From assembly GCF_022605165.1 (NCBI RefSeq), contig NC_063076.1, forward strand, positions 620,001-684,000: a stretch of DNA of 64,000 bases. Direction: 5' to 3'. Of the stretch, positions 19,356 through 30,500 are shown one piece after another. The notes beneath the pieces were generated by a model, which ran no database searches, was not told the DNA's origin, and saw nothing but the letters and a program-made list of their open reading frames with translations. How positions within the stretch are numbered: position 1 is the stretch's first letter; each line of letters starts with the position of its first letter. The stretch is from Purpureocillium takamizusanense. Lineage: Eukaryota > Ascomycota > Sordariomycetes > Hypocreales > Ophiocordycipitaceae. The translations under genes were made by a program, and so were the position numbers.

Positions 19356-21089
19356 TCACTCATAGTAGTCCTGCGCCAATATTCGAGCCCCCGTGCGGAC
19401 AAGCCTGATCGTCACCGTCCGGACAGTCTGCGCTTCAAACGCAGCCTGGCAGTATGCAAAGTAGAACTAAAACAACCCCAAGACGACGTCAGCAAAACTC
19501 ATCCATGCAAGCGCCGCCACATCAGTGCGACCAGGGGGCAGCTTGCCTGCCACTTTCTTCTGAACTCTTCCACCTCCACGTCGCAGAGCTGCCGTCTTCC
19601 GGCCACCAGCGCGGGGCGGATGCGAGAGTCAAACTCTCGGCCAAACGCTTCGCCCCATTCCTGGAACGCGCGACCCAAGCCGCCAAAGGTCTCGACCCTG
19701 TCGACGATGAAGTGGTCGCCTGAGCCCTTGTCGATGGCCTGGAGGGTCTGCAGCAGAGAGGGCGGGTACGCGCCGGGAAAGATCTGCACGCGGCTCAGCC
19801 ACGGACGATAAGTCTCGACTTGGATTCCTGGGGGGAGGGATGCTGCTGACGTGTTTGGCGACGAAACTATTCGTACTTAGCATTTCTTTCCAACTGTCTT
19901 CCGCGTACATGAATCGCTCACCTATCTGTTCCTTCGCTATCCGACAAATGCTGCAGGTTCCCAACGGGCCCTGGGTCAGCGCTGCCCTGTCCAGGACGGG
20001 CACGTTTTCTATGCTCACAGTCTCCGACATCATCGTCGCCTGCACCGTCGCTATGGCGTCCTCACCCGGCAACACTTCCTTGATCACGCCGAAATATTCA
20101 CGGAGGTGTTCGATCCCCGTATGCTCGAGCATCTCTATGGACACGACCTTGTCGAAGCGGATACCCAACTTGGGAATCTCTCGGTAATCACAGAGTAGTA
20201 CTTTGATCTTGCTGGATAGACCCGCAGCATCTATTCTCTTCTTAGCCAATGCCTTCTGCTCTTTGGATAGGGTGATTGTGGTCACGGTGCAACCCGTTTC
20301 CTGCACCGCCTGGATCGCGAAGCTGCCCCAGCCGGTGCCTATCTCGAGCACGTGGTCCGAGGCTTTGATTCGGGCGGCCTTGATATGATACGAGAGCTTT
20401 CGCCTCTGTGCCTTCTCGAGGTCGTCGTTGGCGTAGTCCGGATCGTGAGGCGGGAGCCATAGCGGGCAAGAGTAGGTCATGTCGGGGCTGAGAAAGGCGG
20501 CGAACATGTCGTTGGAAAGATCGTAGTGGGCAGCGGCATTGCGTCTAGCCTCCTCGATGCCGTTTGTCGTCGCCAAGAGCGAGTATAGCTTTGTCAAGAA
20601 AGGCGACCGCTTGTCCAGTCTCGTAAGCAGGCGGCGGTTGAGCAAGGCCAACTACTCTATCTTAGCTGAGTTCACGCCCGTATACATGCGCACCCGCTCT
20701 ATACCTTGAAAATGGCCAGTAGATCTGGTATGTCAATTTCACCATTGACGTATGCTTCTGCGAATCCCTGCTCGATGGAACAAATGGTAAGTGAAATGTG
20801 TAGATCCCGACAAGAGGCCCCCAATGTCCTACGACATTCTACTTACCACACTACCAGAGGCCAAGACGCGGACCCAAAACCAGTCGTCCTTCACATGCAC
20901 AGTGGCTAGAGGAGTGCCGGAGCCAAATGTAACGTCGTCTCGACCGGGACTCTGCTCCGAGCCGGGAGCAGGATAAGTGATCTTTAGCTGGCCGTGTTCA
21001 ATGCCTTGCAGAGCTGCACTCAACATCCTCTTGGCAACGCGTATGAGCGTGGGGCGGAATAGGCCCACGAATAGAGCTGGGCATTGCAT
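19356..21089 (-). CDS. Cyclopropane-fatty-acyl-phospholipid synthase family methyltransferase
   Basis: Five exons (21089-20847, 20767-20705, 20651-19877, 19827-19547, 19466-19356) encode about 490 residues. A start at 21137 would add 16 residues; 21089 has A at -3. The SAM-binding motif is VLEIGTGWGSFAIQA, preceded by AHYDLSNDMFAAFLSPDMTYSCPLW, the substrate-side signature of the family, and followed by VSIEMLEHTG. No membrane segments are evident, unlike fungal sphingolipid C9-methyltransferases. The final intron is GC-AG, and its removal joins RRKWQ to FYFAYCQAAFE, restoring the usual C-terminus. The predicted reaction is methylene transfer from SAM to an unsaturated acyl chain of a phospholipid. 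Substrate is unproven. Confidence 0.92.
19467..19546 (-). other. GC-AG intron in the CFA-like gene
   Basis: Donor CAG|GCAAGC and acceptor TTTTAG. There is no usable GT donor in phase nearby, and removal restores a conserved C-terminal tail that ends with a stop after ILAQDYYE. Confidence 0.85.
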
Positions 21090-22880
21090 TTTGTGACGGC
21101 GCTGTGATGGGATGTGAAGTGGGACTTGGCTTGTCATCAGGCATCTGCGTCCCCCAGGATGCTGCTCTTCGAGACATGGGGCATAGAGCTCATCAAAGTC
21201 CAGCCCACGGCATTATAAGTACTATAGCTCAAGATATCGTGGAGCCATGGCTCGACGCCCATGTGGACCTCGTCCCGATATTCAGCTTTTGTGTTACATG
21301 CCGAGGCGGTACTTTTGCCAGCCAAACGGGGCCACAACGAACACGGGAGCCTCTGTGATAATGTGATAACGGAGGGTCATTGCCGAAGTCGTACAATGCT
21401 TTCTTTTCTCCGGGTGTCTCTGGGCCTGCATTGCCTTGTCGTGCTTGAACTACTGGAACGGACACCTTGAATGCACAAAGGTGCGGCCTTCTTTAGTAGC
21501 GCAAGATTGTTCTGGATGACGATGTTTAGGGGATAATCGGGTCCCAAGGGACCAGATATGGTCTTCTTTTTGGGGGCAATACAAGACTTTTTGCTTAGCG
21601 ACGGCTCTTCCGTGACGAGGACGGGTTGAGGCTTTTTGCGCGGTCGTTTGCAGTTGAGGCCAAGCCACGTCATGACAAGTCACAATTGAGGCTGGTCTTA
21701 CCGCCACCATATGTATCTCGTCCGCGAACGCATCCCTCCGTGGTCAAGCCGAGTTCCTCTTCGGGGCAGCGGGAGCCGGCGACATTATGCTAACGAATGT
21801 GTGTACTGCCCCCCACGGCGTGGCATGAACTCACACACAGCAGCACCCGACTTGCTTTTAGGGCAACCAGCTTCGGACCACCTGCATCATGCCACACGAT
21901 CTTTTTGGTCTAGGGCGTTGTACTCGAGACGAATTGAGCGACTCGACGTTGATGCAACGGGCGCACTGGGTTACATCAACTGTGGTCTGTATTAGTTCTT
22001 GGGGAGCTGTCCCCGTTCCATTATATCGTCTAGAACCCCCGTGAGAGTCGTAACTTGCATGTCATGTTACATACATGTCCTCCCGGGCAGCCCAATTTTT
22101 GGAAACGGTGTGCCGCTCTACCCACCGCCGCTGGTGCTTTCCGGTGAGTCGTCCCGGTATGGTATCTTCAGTCACAATTCGGGCCACTGCTGCAAGCATA
22201 GTGTTGCATAAGAAGCAGACGGATGCTGGATCTAAAGTCTAGACCCTAACTAGACCAATCCATGTCCCTAGACCCTATGTACGGCACGTGCCAACATGGG
22301 TACCTGCCGTTCTGTATCTTTGCCAATCGGATTACGGATGCGAATGTCCGCGAAGCTGATCCAAATGTTGCAGAATTTAGACAGATAATTAAAGGAATTT
22401 TCGGAAACAGTATAGCTGTGCAATCGAAACCAGATGGTGAGTATGTCCACTGACACGTTTTGATGTGAAGACAGCATAATAAGATGCTGCCCCACTCGGC
22501 CACGGCACCGCGTCTGCTGTCCATTGACGCCGCCCGCCAATATCCACTCCACTCCTCCACACCTCGAGCTTCCCGCAGCGCGCGCGCGAACCCCCTGGCC
22601 AGATATGCTCTTGAGTCTTCACCTCACTCCACCACGCACTCACTCATCCGGCCCAACTCACCTCACTTCGCCCTCGGCTCATAAAATATAAAAAGAAAAC
22701 GATGCAACGGCCTGTATAAGCAGCAGGGTTCGAGATTCTCAAGTCCGGCACGCGGATGACCGCCGTGGCCCGGTCCTAATCGCGGCGGCGGCCTTCACCG
22801 GAGAAGGCGCAACTTTTGATCTCAGAGACGAGGTCTCATCAACAACATCCTCACGCACCCTCAACGCGCCGCAGACCACC
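21090..22880. promoter_or_regulatory. Divergent intergenic, CFA-like gene and GPI14
   Basis: About 1.8 kb between divergent starts. Open frames are short and resemble nothing. Sequence around 22220-22290 repeats the word CTAGACC several times, of unknown meaning. Confidence 0.55.
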
Positions 22881-24561
22881 ATGGCCGCCCTCGGCGCCAT
22901 CGCGCCGCTCCTCCTCCGCCCGGCACCCCTCTTCCTCGTCGCCGCGGCCCTCCGCCTCGCCCTCCTCCTCTACGGCAACTGGCAGGACGCCCACTCCGCC
23001 CTCAAGTACACCGACATTGACTACCTCGTCTTTACCGACGCCGCGCGCTACCTCGTCTCCTCCTCCTCCTCCTCGCCCTCATCGTCATCATCGTCGTCGT
23101 CCTCCGCTTTCGATCCCTCATCCCCCTACCAGCGCGACACGTACCGCTACACCCCTCTCCTCGCCTGGCTCCTCCTGCCCACCACCCTCTCCCCGCAATG
23201 GCTCTTCTTCTCCTTTGGCAAGCTCGTCTTTGCCCTCGCTGACCTGCTCGCCGGCTGGCTCATCCTACGCGTCCTCCTCTACGTCCCTCCCACCGCTCCC
23301 CTCCGCGGCGGCCAACGCATCATCGCCTCGTCATCGCCATCATCATCATCGCAGTCGCCGCCGCCGCCGCCCATGACCCTCGAGCGTGCCGGCGCCTTTG
23401 CCGCCCTCTGGCTCTGGAACCCCATGGTCGCCACCATCAGCACCCGCGGCAGCTCCGAGGGCCTCCTCGGCGTCCTCACCGTCGCCCTGCTGTGGGCCGT
23501 CCAGCGCCGGCGCGTCTCCCTCGCCGGCGCCCTGCTCGGCCTCGGCGTCCACTTCAAGATCTATCCCTTCATCTACGCGCCCGCCATCATCTGGTGGATG
23601 GACGACGAGCACATGGGCGGCGGCGGCGGCGCGCCGACATCACAACACACGCCGGCCAAGGGAGGCGCACGCAAGCAGACTCACTCGTCGGCGTCAGCGT
23701 CGTCGTCGGCGGGCGGCGCGGCGCTTCTGCTGCTGCTGCGCTTCGGCTCCCCCGCGAGGATCCGCCTCGCCCTCGTCAGCCTCGCCACCTTCATGGGCCT
23801 CAACCTCCTCATGTACGCCGCCTACGGCCGCCCCTTTATCGTGCACACCTTCCTACACCACCTCACGCGCATCGACCACCGCCACAACTTTTCCCCCTAC
23901 AACGTCCTGCTGTACCTCACCTCGGCCAGCAGCCCGTCGTCGTCGCCCGCGACCTCCGCCGCCTCCGCCGCCTCCGCTGCTGCCGCCTGGCACGTCGAGT
24001 CCCTCGCCTTCGTGCCCCAGCTGCTCCTCTCCTGCGTGCTCATCCCCTTTGTCCTCGCCAAAAAGGACCTCGCCACCTCCATGATGGCCCAGACCTTTGC
24101 CTTTGTCACGTTTAACAAGGTCTGTACGTCGCAGGTAAGATGCCCTCCCTCCCTACCCACTCAACCCCCGTCTTCGCTATCCCCCCGCCCCCCTTCCTTC
24201 GTCCCGGCGTGTATAGCCATCTACCTAAGAAATCCCACACCCAACTAACAGTGGACCAACCAACAACGCACAGTACTTTCTCTGGTACATGATCTTCCTG
24301 CCGCTGTACCTCCCTCGCTCCTCGCTCCTCCGTAGCCCGAAGCTGGGCGTCACGGCCCTCGTCCTCTGGGTCGCTTCGCAGGGCGCATGGCTACAGCAGG
24401 GCTACCAGCTCGAGTTCCTCGGCAAGAGCACCTTCTTCCCGGGCCTCTGGCTCTCTTCCTTGGGCTTCTTTCTTGTCAACTGCTGGATCTTGGGCATCAT
24501 CATCAGCGACGGCGTGGCACAACCAGGTATCGAGACTTTATCTAAAACACACGTCGAATAG
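22881..24561 (+). CDS. GPI14: GPI mannosyltransferase I (PIG-M/Gpi14)
   Basis: Exons 22881-24134 and 24274-24561 encode 513 residues; the 139-bp intron is phase 0 and joins CTSQ to YFLWYMIFLPLYL. The start sits in a perfect context (ACCACCATGG). Family hallmarks are YTDIDYLVFTDAARYL with the DxD-type catalytic acidic pair in the first luminal loop, SPYQRDTYRYTPLLAWLL, GVHFKIYPFIYAP and IDHRHNFSPYNVLLYL, spread over many hydrophobic helices. The enzyme adds the first alpha-1,4 mannose to GlcN-PI in the ER lumen. Ser-rich inserts (near residues 60-75 and 150-160) and an Ala/Ser insert in later loops are not part of the core family. Confidence 0.95.
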
Positions 24562-24996
24562 TCGACCACCCGCCGTGTAGCATGAACGACTGCACGACAC
24601 TGTATCATGCGAATGTAACAATACATATCACTCGAAATCAGAATAAAAGCTCTGTATATTCGACCATTAAGGGGTATCTCCGCGCCGTGTGACCGTGTGC
24701 AAGTGTGTCCGTTTCCCAAGAACCAAGCAAACCCACCCGAAAAGTAAGTTCCGCCCTCGTCACCTTTTTTATCTCGCCCTCAAGCGGGCCTCCTGCAAAC
24801 CAATTGTTCCGTCAAAGTCCAGCGGAATATCCATGTGTCCCAAACGCCGAGTACCATCCGACGGCTCTCAAGGATGGCATATGAGACGAAACGACATAAG
24901 CTCTGCTTCCCTTGAATCGGGAAGTGGCGGAGTCACAAAGTAGACTTTTGCTGCTGCTAGCCCCTCACCTGCCTGGCCTCGCTAGACGTCGATAAA
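24562..24996. other. Convergent intergenic, GPI14/F-box-like gene
   Basis: 3' flanks only; an AATAAAA word at 24642 could serve GPI14 polyadenylation. No gene seen. Confidence 0.55.
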
Positions 24997-26893
24997 TCAC
25001 TGTATCGTCATGCGGTTGGCGAGCGCCTGATAGTTGCAAATCTTGAGCGATAGGACCCGGCCCCGCGGGCACTCCGGTGAGATGACCATCCTGCCTTCCT
25101 TGCTGTATACAATGTTGCCAAAGTTGTCGCAAAGCTCGGCGAAGGTGGCACGGGGTCGCACCTTTGCCATCTCGGTGACGATGGCGTCGCTCCACACCCC
25201 GGTGCATTTCCCCTCGGCCAACAGGAAGTACGGGTTCAGGGGTGGCAGAAGAGAGTCTGGCAGAGTGTTAGCTGTCTAAGTCTGGATTTCAATTCGCGCC
25301 GGGTAGAGGCATACCGAGATCCACGAAGCGGATCCTCAGGTACTGGAGCTGCGGATGCTTCGCCAAGAGACGAATCGCCGAAATGACGAGCCTTTCGAAG
25401 GCCTCGATAAAGGACATCTCATGGATGCCCGAGCCGGTGCCGTTATACCGGGTCGCGGCGTCTGGGTCTCGGCAACAATTCTTAATGGTCACGTCGATGG
25501 ATCGAAGCTTGGACCGCAGCGGATCGCTCAAGCGCAGGGCAAGATCGAACGACTTGTGGCATAACCGACCCGTGTATGAGAAGTGCTCCAGGCGCGGCAG
25601 GATCTGGCCCAGCGAGACGCAAATGTGCGTTCTCATGGCCACCTTGGAATAAAAGGACGGCGTTATGGCCTCTCGGCGGTAGTCATTCTCCATGCACAGC
25701 CCAAGCCTCTTCACACTGAACGGAAGAAATGGGATATAATCCGAGACGGTGATGTAGCTCTTAGACTTGGGCTTGCTGTACGACCCTTGCCACTCTTCGA
25801 GGTTGGGCAGCGCGCGCAGCACACGGGCGAAGTCGTCGTTATCCCTCATCAAATTCCACTGGCCGCGGGTGATTAATGTGCGGACAGAGTGTATCGGGTG
25901 GAGGGTATTCGCTGGGCCTTGTGGCAGGTCTCGCTTGTCAAAATGGGCCACTTTGGGCGCTTTGCGCCGCTCCCCGCCTTCGAGAGTAAGGACCTGAGCC
26001 TCCGGCAAAGCCAACGTCACGAATCGAAACATCTCATCGAGAGTGCAGTTATTGTCCGGAAGGATGTAGGTTGCATTGGTCAAGCCGCTGGAGGTTACTG
26101 TTGGCAGCGCCAGTGTGTTGGACGTGGCCGGGGGTCCGTACCTAGGCTGGAATACGGGGAACCAGACCTCGACATGCTTGACGTAGGCCGCCAGGTGCGG
26201 GTGGCAGCTGAAGTGCATGATTGCGTCCTCGATATAGTCGACGGTCGCTTTCAGCTTGATGTGGCGGTAGAGTCGTTGCTGGATCAGGAAGGTCCATCGG
26301 CGGTTGACGAGAGCCAGGTCGGACAGCTCCCGCCGGCGCGAATGACGTAGCGCAGTGGCCCAACATTTGGACAGGCTAGATATCTTCATGGCGCTGCTAG
26401 AGGTCGGAGAGATGCAAAACCCGAAGAGATGGTCGATGATGCCTTCGTGTACCTCCAAAGGCAATTGCTGAAACTGTGTTGCGAGCAGTTGGCCTAGAAC
26501 AGGCTCGTCACCACGCGCTTCGTCATGCGCGACGGTAGGTGCCATGTCGGAAAGCACCGACTGGCAGTCGACGTCTCGGTCGTCGAGAGAATACGTATGC
26601 GGATTTCGGTTCTCGGGATGGGAGAAAGGTGTGCTGCTCGGCCGCGCTGGGGGTATAAAGTCGGCCGGTTTGGGCTGCTCCCGCTCGGGGCTCGACTGGC
26701 CCGGCGAGACGGGGCTCGACGTGGTGTTGAGTATCGCGGACATGTCCCTCATGGACAGTGCCACGGGCGTCGAGACCTCGTCTGCCATGACCTCCTCGAC
26801 CCGGCGACCAGCCGCTCTCAGCGGCATTTCGCCAGCCGGCAGCGGAAGGCCAGGCTGGGTCTTGGCGTCGTGTGAGCCCGCCATGCCGTCCAT
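24997..26893 (-). CDS. F-box-like hypothetical protein
   Basis: Exons 26893-25315 and 25256-24997 encode 612 residues. The 58-bp intron (GTATGC...CAG) joins RIRFVDL to DSLLPPLNPYF and extends the protein past the stop that immediately follows the donor. The frame is open to 27001, but that start is GTG; 26893 is the first ATG. The N-terminal 150 residues are Pro/Ser-rich. An F-box-like helix pair follows (FQQLPLEVHEGIIDHLFGF...LALVNRRWTFLIQQRLYRHI). The rest resembles the leucine-rich or beta-rich tails of fungal F-box proteins but shows no repeat that I can name. A role as SCF substrate adaptor is possible; target unknown. Confidence 0.75.
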
Positions 26894-27564
26894 GACTGCC
26901 AATGACGCTTCACGTTGTTCGCTCTGACGGGCAGACGCTCGGCCGAGCTCGCATTCTCGGAGCGTCGAGGATGAGATGCAGAGAACAGAGTATGGTGACA
27001 CGAGCCGCTAATTGGTGAGGGATATGAAATCGTACGAGATGAGGCAAGGGCAGATTGGACCCGGCGGCTCGGTAACGCGAAGAGGTGGCTAGGCAGACTG
27101 CCCCGGCAAAGCCCAGGGATCGAAACCAGGGAGAAGTATGGGACAGAAATGACAGGCCCTGCCTCGGGACAGGGCACAATCAAAACACGGCGGGCGGTTT
27201 ATGCTCTGGCGGTGAATGGGACGGGCGCCGACAGGACGAAGAGCAAGGTGTCGAAGTTGGATGAATTTGGTTGGAATCGGTCGTCGGGCGGAGATGGGGC
27301 TCGCTGGGGAAGCCGCAATTAGCAGCGTGGGCTTGTGGAGCGCGGATCGGCTGCCGCGCGGGCTAAGGACGCAATCTTAGGACCGGCGCCTGGACCCTTG
27401 TTACGGTCGGTGGTGATGATCCTGCACGTTCGTGGAGGTAATATATGACGGCCACTTTACGCGCTGCTGGCGGGACGAGGCGTGGTCGCGTGTTCGCACT
27501 GGAGGCCCCCGGTCGCTGGGGAGTCAGCCAGCCGGTCGGAGCAGCGAGACGTGGCGGCAGAGGC

Positions 27565-27587
27565 GGGCGGGTGGGCGGGTGGGCGGG
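27565..27587 (+). other. G-quadruplex motif
   Basis: Six GGG runs separated by single-base loops (C or T). This is the most stable class of predicted intramolecular G-quadruplex. It lies about 670 bp upstream of the F-box-like start codon. Confidence 0.85.
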
Positions 27588-30500
27588 CGTGCTGCGGCGG
27601 CGGCGGCGGAAGCGGAGGGAGAGGGGGGGCCCAGCCTAGGAGGTGGAATGGGACGGGAGGAGACGGGTTGAGTTTGGCCCAAGTAGGTATTGGTTTGGGG
27701 CTGGCTGCCACGGCATCCGCTCAGCCACTGCGGCGTTGGTCGCAGAGTCGCAGGCGCTGAGCTGGTGAGGGAGCGGGCGAGCGTGCGGCGACAAAGGACC
27801 CCAGGGTTACGGCGGCGGCCGCGGTATACGCGTCCTCGATGCTCCGTAGCAGCGGCGGAGGCGGAAACAGGTTGTTGTCGGAGTGAAGCTTCGCGACGGG
27901 TGGCTGCTGGAGATGCCCTACCTCAGCGTGTGATGTGATGTTGATGGTGAGGCGCCACCACTCGTGACGGGGCGAGGTGCAAGTGCGCAAGGTAGGTATC
28001 TGCCGTCCCGCGAGTGCAGCAGGCAAAAGCGTGTATACGTGGTGCACCGCCCGCAAACGAATGCAGAAAAAGGCCTCTTGCACGCGATCAAGCGCGGACG
28101 TATGCCGGCAAGCAGCCGAGATGCCGGGCGCGGAGCGTGTTTGTTGCTCGCTCGTTGCTGGGCGTCACTTCTTTTCACCTCCAACTGGCAAGGGGCCCAG
28201 GTCGGTTGACGGGACCAGGCAGCGGACGGTGCCCAAGGAACGTCAGCCGGGCGAATAAAACGAGGGCTTTCGCGTGAGGGAGAAGAGGTGGGATGCTGCT
28301 TCGGAGGATTATAGTCGGTTGCGGGATCGTACCCAACATGTGTGCCGCGCAGATTGGCTACCCAAGCGTCGAAGCGCCTGAAATGGACCTGAGGCGGTTC
28401 GCGATTGGCATTTGCTTGAGGGAGGGGGGACGCGCGAGGGCGGGCAGTGGCAGCGCCGCGAAGTGGATCGGGTGGGGGAGGATGCCCCCGGGAGGGGAGG
28501 GGGGGGGCTGCTGAGGCCCAACCTGGAAGGGCCCTTGGCCCGCAGCCTGCCTTCCACCGTTCTTGCCCGCAGCCCGCTCAGGTCGCTGACAGGTCTTGCC
28601 GGTCCACCGCAGCAGCCGCCCGGGCTACCCTGGTGGCTCTCCCGTCGGCACTCGACGCCGGGAGGCGGCGCCGCCTTGGAGCCCAGGGCACCAGCTGCAG
28701 CCAACAGGCGGGGGCCGTCACGCTAGACTCCATCCGCCTGCAGGCACTGCACTGACACCAGCGGAAGACGAGCCCGAGGAAAGGGATACGCATTTCACTC
28801 CAGGGGCGCTGTTGGCCGTGCATGCTATACGGCATCAACGTGACGCCCTACTGACGTTACTAGGCATCTAAGGTACACTACTTACTCTGTAGGCGACAAC
28901 TTCACTATACCTACTTCGTATCCAACGTCAACATCGAATGCCTGCTAACCACCGGCAAGCCAAAGCAGAACACATAGCACGCGCATAGTACGGGCGCCCA
29001 GTGCCGTCCACCATCTTTTCACTTTGGAGCTCGGGCAGGGATACGCGGGCCCGCGAGTAAGAGTCGACGCCCCCAAGGCATCGTATCGTGTCCAGCGGCC
29101 AGATGAAGAGGCGCATGCTGTGGCCTCGGATGGTCCCGTTCGCCTCACGTAGGACAGCATTTCCCCCATCTCGTGTCCACGATCCCGTACCCCGCATTCG
29201 ATCCGGCGGCCACGGGACCAGATGGACTCGCGACCTAATACTAGTTACGCCTGCCTTGCTTCCCGCTCCCTTTGAGCGGCAGCGGCAGCGGCAGCGGCCA
29301 CGGCTGTCAACCCGCTTCCGAAGAAGCATCGGCGCCAAGGACAGCCCTTCAGACCGCTCAATGCGCATATCCGGTTTGGCTGGCAAGAAAACGCGACTGA
29401 TGGACGATCGATGGCAACGCACCAAATCGGAGTTGAATCCGCGCATCGTCGCCTTATTAGCCGTGCGATCCTCTCCGATGGAAAGAAGAGGAGGTCCAGC
29501 GACACCGCAACGCCGCCCTTCGAATCCCGACGATGATGGCCCCGAACGGCAGGCTCCTACGCAAAACGTACGGGAGAGAAGATGGGCGATTCTCGTCTTT
29601 GTCGTGGTTCCGTCATGAACCCCCTCTCCCCTTCCTCCCCGGGCGCCCATTCGGATATGTCGGCGGCACCTTCTGTCGACATCAGGGCAGTGCAATCCCC
29701 AGAGTCATATTCCCGCAGATGCCGCCGACATGTCCCAGAAATGAGACGAAATACCTCTTTCAAAGGGCCGGTTTCGTGTGGGGTCTAGCTGCGAGGTTCG
29801 ACGGGTTCTCCGACGGGTCGAGTCACGGACGTCATGTCGTCACGAGTCACGACATCCGCTCATTGCTACGTATACGTGGGGAGATAACATGACGCCGCGG
29901 GGCTCCTGTACCAAGCCGAGATAGGCTGCCGTGTAGATTGCCGATGGCGCGTACGTGCAGTGTCCCTGTGGAGCAAAGGCTGCGCTCGTGTGACGTGCAG
30001 AACAGGCTGCGAGGAGGGTTGTCGACGTCGGGTCAATGACTCTGCTCTGCTACCGCTACCACATCTTGATATTAGGGGGCCCACGTTGGCGCTCACGGAA
30101 TATCGGCTTGGGCAGACGGGTGGAGGGGCTTCGCTCATCAAATGGCAAGACGTCCCATGTCCGCTCGGGATTCTGGAAGCACTCGTAGAGGGCGGCCCGC
30201 TTGAGAAGCCATCGTCTGACGTCCGATAGCCCACCCCAGCCCCGCAGAGGATCACGAACATCGTCATGCGCATTGAAGCGGCAGCGGTACGTACTGACTA
30301 CGGAGACGCCGCCTGCCAGAGCAGTTATCACGTAGTCGTAAGCCCAAGGGTTGAACGCGTCCGGCCCTGGTGAGTCGTGCGATGGGGCTCACGAGAACTC
30401 GTCATGCGTATAGGAGCCCTGGTCCCGGTCCTGGCTTCATCGCCATGTACTTGAGACACTGATGGGCCATGACATGCGGCGATCATATATGCATGCCTCC

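Noticed and set aside
26894..27001. 36-residue N-terminal extension of the F-box-like protein
   Set aside because: The frame opens with GTG; 26893 is the first ATG.
28928..29695. Overlapping open frames of 255 (minus) and 176 (plus) codons
   Set aside because: They overlap on opposite strands in GC-rich intergenic DNA, and neither shows a domain or extends by splicing.
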